Positions 1 to 5,794 of a stretch of DNA of 6,474 bases are shown here, in pieces; positions within the stretch are counted from its first letter, which is position 1; every line of letters starts with the position of its first letter. The position numbers and the translations under genes were made by a program. The stretch lies in contig JAQSXQ010000111.1 of NCBI GenBank assembly GCA_029256565.1, positions 1-6,474 of the forward strand, read 5' to 3'. Origin of the DNA: Mycobacterium sp. GTDB lineage: Bacteria; Actinomycetota; Actinomycetes; Mycobacteriales; Mycobacteriaceae. The notes beneath the pieces were generated by a model. That model made no database searches. It was not told the DNA's origin and saw only the letters and a list, made by a program, of their open reading frames with translations.

Positions 1-315
1 GCCGTCATGTTCGTCCCCGCGCTCGACATGTTGCTGGCGATCGTCCGCCGCACCCGCGCCGGCCGCAGCCCGTTCAGCCCCGACAAGATGCACCTGCACC
101 ACCGGCTGCTGCAGATCGGCCACTCCCACCGCCGGGTCGTCCTGCTGATCTACCTATGGGTCGGCATCGTCGCGCTGGGCGCCGCGAGCACCATCTTCTT
201 CGACCCGCGCTACACCGGCGCGGTGATGCTCGCTGCGATCGTGGTGGCCATCGTGGCGACGCTGGTGCCACTGCTCAAACGCGGGGGAGAAGCTCCCAGC
301 GACTTCGCAGACTAG
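1..315 (+). CDS. wecA: WecA/Rfe-type polyprenyl-phosphate GlcNAc-1-phosphate transferase, C-terminal part
   Basis: The reading frame is open from the left edge and stops at TAG 313-315, so only the last 104 codons are present. The family transfers GlcNAc-1-phosphate from UDP-GlcNAc to a membrane polyprenyl phosphate (decaprenyl phosphate in mycobacteria), the first step of the linker joining arabinogalactan to peptidoglycan. The visible part holds the conserved cytoplasmic loop of the MraY/WecA family: an R-A-G-R-S-P-F-S-P-D-K stretch followed by His-Leu-His-His (bases 91-102), the nucleotide-sugar binding motif. Two hydrophobic segments follow (about window codons 46-63 and 71-90), then a short charged tail. 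The gene immediately upstream of the atp operon in M. tuberculosis is also rfe/wecA, which supports the call. The 279-base gap that follows suggests it is transcribed separately from the atp genes. Confidence 0.9.
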   Translation, partial: AVMFVPALDMLLAIVRRTRAGRSPFSPDKMHLHHRLLQIGHSHRRVVLLIYLWVGIVALGAASTIFFDPRYTGAVMLAAIVVAIVATLVPLLKRGGEAPSDFAD

Positions 316-374
316 CTCCGCGAAGGTCGGGTACGACGTTTAGTAGTAGGCCCGTTTTTTGGCTCTCTACCTTG

Positions 375-383
375 TGGTACGTT
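375..383 (+). promoter_or_regulatory. Candidate extended -10 promoter element for the atp operon
   Basis: TGGTACGTT matches the TGN-TANNNT extended -10 pattern used by the main mycobacterial sigma factor. A T-rich hexamer (TTTTTT, 355-360) sits 17 bases upstream at the -35 position but is a poor match to TTGACA; extended -10 promoters often lack a good -35. A start site near base 390 would give a leader of about 205 bases. A second weaker -10-like hexamer, TACCTT, lies at 368-373. This is motif matching only; such short motifs occur by chance. Confidence 0.35.
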
Positions 384-391
384 ACTGGCAG

Positions 392-413
392 AACCCGAAA
401 AACCTCGCGGGTT
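392..413 (+). repeat. Inverted repeat / hairpin in atp leader
   Basis: AACCCG (392-397) pairs perfectly with CGGGTT (408-413) around a 10-base A-rich loop. If transcription starts near base 390, this stem would sit at the very 5' end of the mRNA, a position where a stem can protect a transcript from decay. There is no T-run after it, so it is not a typical terminator. Confidence 0.4.
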
Positions 414-426
414 GCCGGCCCGGCCC

Positions 427-445
427 ATCGGTCAGAAACACCGAT
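427..445 (+). repeat. Inverted repeat / hairpin in atp leader
   Basis: ATCGGT (427-432) and ACCGAT (440-445) form a perfect 6-bp inverted repeat with a 7-base spacer. It could be an RNA hairpin in the leader or a small operator-like site. A third, weaker inverted repeat, AAGGG/CCCTT, follows at 468-483. No regulator can be named from the sequence. Confidence 0.4.
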
Positions 446-594
446 CGGCGCCGACTTACGACCGACAAAGGGAGCTACCCCTTGGGTGATTCCAGCGCGC
501 CGCATGCCCTCCGTTACGCTCGTCGGGCACGGCACCGGAGCATCACTATTCAAAGGGGAATGGTCTCTCGTGAAAGCGGGATGGGGGTGACGCA

Positions 595-1071
595 GTGACG
601 ACGCCAGCGCAGGACGCGCCGTTGGTGTTCCCGGCAGTGGCCTTCCGGCCTCTCCGTCTGCTCGTGGTCTGCGTGGCACTCACCGCAGTCGCGATCGCGG
701 CGTCGGCATTCACCGGCAACTTCCTCTTCGGCGTCTTCTTCGGCGTGGGTCTCGGCCTCGGTTTGCTCAACGCGATGCTGGTGCGTCGCGCGGTCGAAGC
801 GATCACCGCCGAGGATCACCCACTCAAGAAGAAGATGGCCGTCAACTCGGCGACCCGACTGCTGGTGATCACCGCGGTCGCACTGACTGTCGCATTCGTC
901 TTCAAGGCACACGGCGGGATCGCGGTGCTCTTCGGTCTGGCGATCTTCCAGGCACTGCTGGTGATGAGCACCAGCATTCCGGTGCTCAGGAAGATCCGCG
1001 GCGAAGGGCTCAACGTGGATGAGCGCTCGCGCGAAGACCATCAAGTGGTCGACACGGAATCGAAGGATTGA
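595..1071 (+). CDS. atpI: AtpI-like small membrane protein of the atp operon
   Basis: This 158-residue membrane protein has four hydrophobic segments (about residues 20-38, 43-62, 86-103 and 107-126), a basic loop H-P-L-K-K-K between the second and third, and a polar charged tail. Position and topology match the AtpI/ATP synthase protein I-like family found first in actinobacterial atp operons (Rv1303 in M. tuberculosis). AtpI proteins are thought to aid assembly of the c ring or Fo sector, but this divergent actinobacterial form is little studied, so the role is inferred from context. The start is GTG 595, with a G-rich ribosome binding site at 583-587; an in-frame TGA at 571-573 blocks any longer start. 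Its stop overlaps the atpB ATG by one base (TGATG), implying translational coupling. Confidence 0.82.
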   Translation: MTTPAQDAPLVFPAVAFRPLRLLVVCVALTAVAIAASAFTGNFLFGVFFGVGLGLGLLNAMLVRRAVEAITAEDHPLKKKMAVNSATRLLVITAVALTVAFVFKAHGGIAVLFGLAIFQALLVMSTSIPVLRKIRGEGLNVDERSREDHQVVDTESKD

Positions 1072-1853
1072 TGACTGAGTTGATGAACCAAACCGTTCTC
1101 GCTGCCGAAGAGGGTGGCGCCGCCATCCACGTCGGACACCACATCCTGGTGTTCGAACTGTTCGGCATGACGTTCAACGGCGACACGATCATCGCGACGG
1201 CGATCAGCGCGCTGATCGTCATCGGGCTGGCGTTCTTCCTGAAGTCCAAGGTCACCTCGACCGGCGTTCCCGGTGGGGTGCAGCTCTTCTGGGAGGCGCT
1301 GACCATCCAGATGCGCCAGCAGATCGAGGGCTCGATCGGCATGAAGGTGGCGCCGTTCGTGCTGCCGCTGGCCGTGACGATCTTCGTCTTCATCCTCGTG
1401 TCCAACTGGCTCGCGGTGTTCCCGCTGCAGTACGGCGGGGCGGACGGCGCAGCGGCCGAGCTGTACAAGGCGCCGGCGTCGGACATCAACTTCGTGCTCG
1501 CGCTCGCACTGTTCGTGTTCATCTGCTACCACGCCGCAGGCGTGTGGCGCCGCGGCATCATCGGCCACCCGATCAAGGTGGTCAAGGGTCACGTCGCGTT
1601 CCTCGCCCCGATCAACATCGTCGAGGAACTCGCCAAGCCGATCTCGCTGGCACTTCGACTCTTCGGCAACATCTTCGCCGGCGGCATCCTGGTCGCCCTG
1701 ATCGCGATGTTCCCCTGGTACATCCAGTGGGCGCCCAACGCGATCTGGAAGACGTTCGACCTCTTCGTCGGCCTGATCCAGGCCTTCATCTTCGCGCTGC
1801 TGACGATCCTGTACTTCAGCCAGTCGATGGAACTCGATCACGACGAGCACTGA
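1071..1853 (+). CDS. atpB: F1Fo ATP synthase subunit a
   Basis: Subunit a is the stator half of the membrane proton channel, providing two half-channels next to the c ring. The 260-residue product has hydrophobic segments at roughly 38-58, 93-113, 138-155, 175-214 and 226-250. The family hallmark L-A-L-R-L-F-G-N is present; Arg196 is the essential arginine facing the c-ring carboxylate (Arg210 in E. coli). A second hallmark, L-I-Q-A-F-I-F near residue 236, lies in the last helix. The start chosen is ATG 1071, which overlaps the atpI stop by one base; AAGGA at 1063-1067 is closer than ideal. ATG 1083 is an alternative that would remove four residues, and TTG 1068 is less likely. The N-terminal region before the first helix is polar and expected outside the membrane. 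Confidence 0.97.
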   Translation: MTELMNQTVLAAEEGGAAIHVGHHILVFELFGMTFNGDTIIATAISALIVIGLAFFLKSKVTSTGVPGGVQLFWEALTIQMRQQIEGSIGMKVAPFVLPLAVTIFVFILVSNWLAVFPLQYGGADGAAAELYKAPASDINFVLALALFVFICYHAAGVWRRGIIGHPIKVVKGHVAFLAPINIVEELAKPISLALRLFGNIFAGGILVALIAMFPWYIQWAPNAIWKTFDLFVGLIQAFIFALLTILYFSQSMELDHDEH

Positions 1854-1889
1854 CCACACCGACCGAACGACGATCGAACGACCCGAACT

Positions 1890-1908
1890 CTGATGGCGCG
1901 GCCATCAG
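1890..1908 (+). repeat. Perfect hairpin between atpB and atpE
   Basis: CTGATGGC (1890-1897) and GCCATCAG (1901-1908) form a perfect 8-bp stem with a three-base GCG loop. It ends five bases before the atpE ribosome binding site. No T-run follows, so it is not a standard terminator. Just upstream, the octamer CGAACGAC occurs twice with an 11-base period (1864-1871 and 1875-1882). The hairpin could stabilise or process the mRNA upstream of the c-subunit gene, or keep the ribosome binding site single-stranded. Confidence 0.6.
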
Positions 1909-1913
1909 CTATC

Positions 1914-1920
1914 AAGGAGG
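1914..1920 (+). promoter_or_regulatory. Strong ribosome binding site of atpE
   Basis: AAGGAGG is complementary to the anti-Shine-Dalgarno end of 16S rRNA and sits 8 bases before the ATG at 1929. It is the strongest such site in the window, in line with the need for many c subunits per enzyme (nine in the mycobacterial ring). Confidence 0.85.
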
Positions 1921-1928
1921 AATAAGGA

Positions 1929-2183
1929 ATGGATCCCAACGCCATCATCACGGCTGGCGCGCTGATCGGTGGCGGCCTGATCATGGGTGGCGGTGCCATC
2001 GGCGCCGGTATCGGTGACGGCATCGCCGGTAACGCACTGATCTCCGGCATCGCCCGGCAGCCCGAGGCCCAGGGCCGGCTGTTCACGCCGTTCTTCATCA
2101 CCGTCGGTCTGGTCGAGGCCGCGTACTTCATCAACCTGGCGTTCATGGCGCTGTTCGTCTTCGCCACGCCGGGTCTGCAGTAG
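1929..2183 (+). CDS. atpE: F1Fo ATP synthase subunit c (proteolipid)
   Basis: This 84-residue hairpin protein forms the rotating proton-driven c ring. The first helix (about 7-30) carries a glycine-rich packing motif; the polar loop contains R-Q-P-E (43-46); the second helix (about 53-80) carries the proton-binding carboxylate Glu63 (Glu61 in M. tuberculosis, Glu65 in M. smegmatis). From memory the sequence is nearly identical to M. smegmatis AtpE apart from the extreme N-terminus. Residues of the bedaquiline pocket, Asp30, Leu61, Glu63, Ala65, Tyr66 and Ile68, all match the drug-sensitive state. The start at ATG 1929 is fixed by the strong ribosome binding site. A 75-base gap separates it from atpB, and atpF begins 9 bases after its stop. 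Confidence 0.98.
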   Translation: MDPNAIITAGALIGGGLIMGGGAIGAGIGDGIAGNALISGIARQPEAQGRLFTPFFITVGLVEAAYFINLAFMALFVFATPGLQ

Positions 2184-2192
2184 TCCGTCGGC

Positions 2193-2708
2193 ATGGGTGA
2201 ACTGACCGCAACGATTCTCGCCGCGGAAGAAGGCGGCGGGGGGACCAGCAACTTCCTGATCCCCAATGGCACCTTCTTCGCCGTCCTTCTCATCTTCTTG
2301 ATCGTGCTCGGCGTGATCGCGAAGTGGGTCGTGCCGCCGGTCAGCAAGGTCCTCGCCGAACGTGAGGCCATGCTGGCCAAGACCGCGGCCGACAACCGCA
2401 AGTCGGCAGAGCAGGTCGCTGCCGCACAGGCCGACTACGAGAAGACGATGGCCGGTGCTCGGGGCGAGGCCTCGGCGATTCGCGACGAGGCCCGCAACGA
2501 AGGCCGACGCGTGGTCGACGAGAAGCGCGCCGAGGCCAGCAGCGAGGTCGCGGACACCGTCCGTGCCGCAGACGAGCAGTTGTCGCAACAGGGTTCGGCC
2601 GCACAGTCCGAACTCGAGTCGTCGGTCGACGGGCTGTCCGCCAAGTTGGCCAGCCGGATCCTCGGCATCGACGTCAAGCCGGACGTGAACACGAGCGGGA
2701 GCCGCTAG
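2193..2708 (+). CDS. atpF: F1Fo ATP synthase subunit b (b'), peripheral stalk
   Basis: This 171-residue protein is one of the two peripheral-stalk helices that hold the alpha/beta head still against the rotor. It has a polar N-terminus, one membrane helix (about 27-48) ending in K-W-V-V-P-P-V (44-50), then a long Ala/Glu/Lys/Arg-rich helix (about 52-158) with coiled-coil character and a short non-helical tail. The start is ATG 2193, nine bases after the atpE stop. There is no clear ribosome binding site before it, so translation probably depends on ribosomes finishing atpE. It pairs with the b-type domain of the next gene product, AtpH, so the enzyme has two unlike b helices. The atpF stop abuts the atpH start with no gap. 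Confidence 0.95.
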   Translation: MGELTATILAAEEGGGGTSNFLIPNGTFFAVLLIFLIVLGVIAKWVVPPVSKVLAEREAMLAKTAADNRKSAEQVAAAQADYEKTMAGARGEASAIRDEARNEGRRVVDEKRAEASSEVADTVRAADEQLSQQGSAAQSELESSVDGLSAKLASRILGIDVKPDVNTSGSR

Positions 2709-4046
2709 ATGTCGATCTTCATCGGACAGCTGATTGGCTTCGCGGCCATCGCGTTCATCATCTACAAGTGGGTGGTGCCGCCGGTCCGCAACATGATGCA
2801 CAAGCAGCAGGAGGCCGTTCGCGCCGCACTCGCCGAGAGTGAAGAGGCCAGCCGCAAGCTGGCCGACGCCGACGCGATGCACGCCAAGGCCCTCGAGGAC
2901 GCCAAGGCCCAGTCGGCCAAGGTGACCGAAGAGGCCAAGCACGACTCGGAGCGCATCGCGGCTCAGCTGACCGAGCAGGCCGGCGCCGAGGCCGAGCGGA
3001 TCAAGGCCCAAGGCGCACAGCAGGTTCAGTTCATGCGCCAGCAGCTCATCCGCCAGCTGCGCGCCGGCCTCGGTGACGAGGCCGTGCAGAAGGCGAGCGA
3101 CCTGGTGCGTTCACACGTTGCCGATCCGGCGGCCCAAGCCGCCACCGTCGACCGCTTCCTCGACGAACTCGACGAGATGGCACCGTCGACCGCGACGATC
3201 GAGACCGGTGCATCGGCGCGCTTGCGCTCCGCCAGCCGGGACGCCTTCGCTGCCCTGAGCAACGAGTTCGACGGCGTGGCCGGTGGCCTCGACGCAGACG
3301 GTCTCACCACCGTCGCCGACGAATTGGCTTCGGTCGCACGGCTGATGGTCAGCGAGCCCACGCTCAAGAAGCACTTCGCCGAGCCGACGGACGACGAGTC
3401 CGCCAAGGTCCGGCTGGCCGAGCGGTTGCTCTCGGGCAAGGTCGGCGATCCGACCCTGAGCCTGGTGCGCACCGCCGTGTCGCAGCGTTGGTCCGCCGAG
3501 GACGATCTGGTCGACGGCATCGAGCACACGGCACGGCTGGCGTTGCTCAAGCGGGCCGAGGCCGCAGGCGAGGTCGACGAGGTCGAGGACCAACTCTTCC
3601 GCTTCGGCCGGGTGCTGGACTCCGAGCCGCGGCTGTCGAGCATCCTCAGCGACTACACGGCTCCGGTCGACGGCCGAATCCAGTTGCTGGACAAGGTTCT
3701 CACCGGTGGCTCGGACGTGAACGCAACGGCCGCAGCGCTACTCAAGCAGACCGTTGGCCTGCTGCGCGGCGAGCGCGCCGACGAAGCGGTCACCGACCTG
3801 GCGGAGCTGGCAGTCGCCCGTCGCGGCGAAGTGGTCGCCCAGGTCGTCGCCGCGGCCGAACTGTCGGATGCCCAGCGCACCCGGCTCACCGAGGTGCTCT
3901 CCCGCATCTACGGACACCCGGTCGCCATTCAGCTGACCGTCGACCCCGACGTGCTCGGTGGTCTGTCGATCGCCGTCGGCGACGAGGTCATCGACGGGTC
4001 GATCGCATCCCGGTTGGCCGCCGCACAGACCCAGCTACCGGACTGA
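2709..4046 (+). CDS. atpH: Fused b-delta subunit of F1Fo ATP synthase
   Basis: This 445-residue protein joins a subunit b to a subunit delta, far longer than a lone delta (about 180 residues). Residues 4-19 are a membrane helix followed by K-W-V-V-P-P-V (20-26), as in AtpF; residues 27-155 form a charged, alanine-rich stalk helix. Residues 172-265 look like an extra copy of the delta N-terminal domain, 272-352 are the canonical delta N-terminal domain, and 355-445 the delta C-terminal domain with the hallmark G-G-L-S-I-A-V-G-D-E-V-I-D-G-S (417-431). The same fusion, of similar length, is known in M. tuberculosis and M. smegmatis, where it is the second stalk helix plus the cap on the alpha/beta head. 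ATG 2709 directly follows the atpF stop; GGGAG at 2697-2701 is a well-placed ribosome binding site. Confidence 0.96.
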   Translation: MSIFIGQLIGFAAIAFIIYKWVVPPVRNMMHKQQEAVRAALAESEEASRKLADADAMHAKALEDAKAQSAKVTEEAKHDSERIAAQLTEQAGAEAERIKAQGAQQVQFMRQQLIRQLRAGLGDEAVQKASDLVRSHVADPAAQAATVDRFLDELDEMAPSTATIETGASARLRSASRDAFAALSNEFDGVAGGLDADGLTTVADELASVARLMVSEPTLKKHFAEPTDDESAKVRLAERLLSGKVGDPTLSLVRTAVSQRWSAEDDLVDGIEHTARLALLKRAEAAGEVDEVEDQLFRFGRVLDSEPRLSSILSDYTAPVDGRIQLLDKVLTGGSDVNATAAALLKQTVGLLRGERADEAVTDLAELAVARRGEVVAQVVAAAELSDAQRTRLTEVLSRIYGHPVAIQLTVDPDVLGGLSIAVGDEVIDGSIASRLAAAQTQLPD

Positions 4047-4119
4047 CGAGCGCATGCGCGACGAACCGATGGCACCGACTCAGACGCTTCATCAAAGACA
4101 AAGGTAGGAAGACGAGAAC
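4047..4119 (+). other. Gap before atpA with palindrome and ribosome binding site
   Basis: These 73 bases separate atpH and atpA. They hold a perfect 10-base palindrome, GCGCATGCGC (4050-4059), just after the atpH stop, and the atpA ribosome binding site AGGAAG (4106-4111), 8 bases before the ATG. A 17-codon open frame (4054-4107) starts inside the palindrome and ends on the ribosome binding site; it has no clear ribosome binding site of its own. No terminator is visible. Confidence 0.6.
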
Positions 4120-5769
4120 ATGGCAGAGTTGACAATCTCCGCTTCTGACATCGAAGGCGCCATCGAGGACTACGTATCCTCGTTCGCCGCCGACACGGAG
4201 CGTGAAGAGATCGGCACCGTGATCGACGCCGGTGACGGCATCGCGCACGTCGAAGGCCTGCCCTCGGTCATGACCCAGGAACTCCTCGAGTTCCCCGGTG
4301 GTGTCCTCGGCGTGGCGCTGAACCTCGACGAGCACAGCGTCGGCGCCGTGATCCTGGGCGACTTCGAGAAGATCGAACAGGGCCAGCAGGTCAAGCGGAC
4401 CGGCGAGGTCCTTTCGGTTCCCGTCGGTGACGCCTTCCTCGGTCGTGTGGTGAACCCGCTGGGTCAGCCGCTCGACGGCCAGGGCGACATCGCGTCGGAC
4501 AAGCGTCGCGCACTCGAGCTGCAGGCACCGTCGGTGGTGCAGCGCCAGGGCGTCGAAGAGCCGCTGCAGACCGGCATCAAGGCCATCGACTCGCAGACGC
4601 CGATCGGCCGTGGCCAGCGCCAGCTGATCATCGGCGACCGCAAGACCGGCAAGACCGCGGTCTGCGTCGACACGATCCTGAACCAGCGCGAGAACTGGGA
4701 GTCCGGCGATCCCAAGCAGCAGGTGCGCTGCGTCTACGTCGCGATCGGCCAGAAGGGCACCACGATCGCCAGCGTCAAGCGGGCGCTCGAAGAGGGTGGC
4801 GCGATGGAGTACACCACCATCGTGGCGGCCCCGGCCTCCGACCCCGCCGGCTTCAAGTGGCTTGCGCCGTACACCGGTTCGGCCATCGGCCAGGAGTGGA
4901 TGTACGACGGCAAGCACGTCCTGATCGTCTTCGACGACCTGACCAAGCAGGCCGACGCCTACCGCGCGATCTCGCTGCTGCTGCGCCGCCCGCCGGGCCG
5001 CGAGGCCTTCCCCGGCGACGTCTTCTACCTGCACTCGCGTCTGCTCGAGCGTTGCGCGAAGCTGTCCGACGAGCTGGGTGGCGGATCGATGACCGGCCTG
5101 CCGGTGATCGAGACCAAGGCCAACGACATCTCGGCGTTCATCCCCACCAACGTCATCTCGATCACCGACGGCCAGTGCTTCCTGGAGTCCGACCTGTTCA
5201 ACCAGGGCGTGCGACCGGCCATCAACGTCGGTGTCTCGGTGTCCCGCGTGGGTGGCGCGGCGCAGATCAAGGCGATGAAGGAGGTCGCGGGTTCGTTGCG
5301 CCTCGACCTGTCGCAGTACCGCGAGCTGGAGTCGTTCGCGGCATTCGCCTCGGACCTCGACCCCACGTCGAAGGCTCAGCTCGAGCGCGGCGCCCGCCTC
5401 GTCGAGCTGCTCAAGCAGCCGCAGTACAGCCCGCTCCCGGTCGAGGAGCAGGTCGTCGCGATCTTCCTCGGCACCAAGGGACACCTGGATTCGGTTCCGG
5501 TGGAGGACGTTCAGCGCTTCGAGACGGAGTTCCTCGAGCACATGCGCGGCTCGCACGACGACGCCCTGAAGCAGATCCGGGAGACCAAGAAGTTCCCCGA
5601 GGACGCCCAGGAAGCCCTCGAGAAGATCGTCAACGAGTTCAAGCAGGGCTTCTCGGCCACCGACGGCAGCTCAGTCGTGGTCAACGAGTCCGAGACCGAG
5701 GCCATGGACCCCGATGACGTCGAGAAGGAATCGGTCAAGGTCCGCAAGCCCGCTCCGAAGAAGAACTAG
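4120..5769 (+). CDS. atpA: F1Fo ATP synthase subunit alpha
   Basis: Alpha alternates with beta in the F1 head; it binds nucleotide at non-catalytic sites and gives an arginine to each catalytic site. The 549-residue product has an N-terminal beta-barrel domain (about 25-95), a nucleotide-binding domain with Walker A G-D-R-K-T-G-K-T (172-179) and Walker B H-V-L-I-V-F-D-D (266-273), the alpha/beta signature P-A-I-N-V-G-V-S-V-S-R (366-376) ending in the arginine finger Arg376, and a helical C-terminal domain. Walker A has Lys175 where most bacteria have Gln. Residues from about 514 onward form a charged tail about 35 residues longer than E. coli alpha, a known mycobacterial extension linked to suppression of ATP hydrolysis. 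Start ATG 4120 has AGGAAG 8 bases upstream. atpG follows after 25 bases. Confidence 0.98.
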   Translation: MAELTISASDIEGAIEDYVSSFAADTEREEIGTVIDAGDGIAHVEGLPSVMTQELLEFPGGVLGVALNLDEHSVGAVILGDFEKIEQGQQVKRTGEVLSVPVGDAFLGRVVNPLGQPLDGQGDIASDKRRALELQAPSVVQRQGVEEPLQTGIKAIDSQTPIGRGQRQLIIGDRKTGKTAVCVDTILNQRENWESGDPKQQVRCVYVAIGQKGTTIASVKRALEEGGAMEYTTIVAAPASDPAGFKWLAPYTGSAIGQEWMYDGKHVLIVFDDLTKQADAYRAISLLLRRPPGREAFPGDVFYLHSRLLERCAKLSDELGGGSMTGLPVIETKANDISAFIPTNVISITDGQCFLESDLFNQGVRPAINVGVSVSRVGGAAQIKAMKEVAGSLRLDLSQYRELESFAAFASDLDPTSKAQLERGARLVELLKQPQYSPLPVEEQVVAIFLGTKGHLDSVPVEDVQRFETEFLEHMRGSHDDALKQIRETKKFPEDAQEALEKIVNEFKQGFSATDGSSVVVNESETEAMDPDDVEKESVKVRKPAPKKN

Positions 5770-5794
5770 GACCGGAGAGGTCTGGAAGAGCTAG

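Larger units (their letters stand above)
316..594 (+). other. Non-coding leader between wecA and atpI
   Basis: This is 279 bases without a convincing gene. It is the longest non-coding stretch in the window and the natural place for the atp operon promoter. It contains a run of six T (355-360), an extended -10-like element (375-383), and three short perfect inverted repeats in a row (392-413, 427-445, 468-483). The ribosome binding site of atpI lies at its end (GGGGG at 583-587, 7 bases before the GTG). Open frames crossing it have no ribosome binding site and no recognisable protein character. Confidence 0.7.

Noticed and set aside
328..360. Possible terminator after wecA (CGGG/CCCG followed by six T)
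   Set aside because: The stem is only four base pairs with a 19-base loop, too weak to call an intrinsic terminator, although the T-run is real.
156..590. 144-codon + strand frame crossing the end of wecA and the leader
   Set aside because: It overlaps the real wecA frame, is rich in Arg/Gly/His in the overlap, and has no convincing ribosome binding site. The leader part alone shows no protein-like pattern.
1041..1859. 272-codon open frame on the minus strand opposite atpB
   Set aside because: It is antisense to subunit a, and its composition (very rich in Arg, Asp, Glu, His) is typical of a shadow frame.
2238..2243. Run of six G in the start of atpF as a slippage (phase variation) site
   Set aside because: Six G is short for phase variation and is explained by the Gly-Gly codons in a high-GC genome; an essential ATP synthase gene is an unlikely switch.
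1905..3011. 368-codon open frame on the minus strand opposite atpE, atpF and atpH
   Set aside because: It spans three well-supported genes and their junctions on the opposite strand; the translation is low-complexity Gly/Leu/Arg/Asp sequence without recognisable domains.
4657..4659. Lys at position 175 in the alpha Walker A motif in place of the usual Gln
   Set aside because: The essential Gly, Lys178 and Thr179 are intact, and the Lys form is, to my knowledge, usual in mycobacterial alpha subunits, so it is not a defect.
3988..5556. 522-codon open frame on the minus strand opposite atpA
   Set aside because: It lies opposite a certain gene (alpha) and is explained by the G/C-rich third positions of high-GC codons, which remove stops on the other strand. 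The translation is Leu/Arg/Asp/His-rich with no family resemblance.
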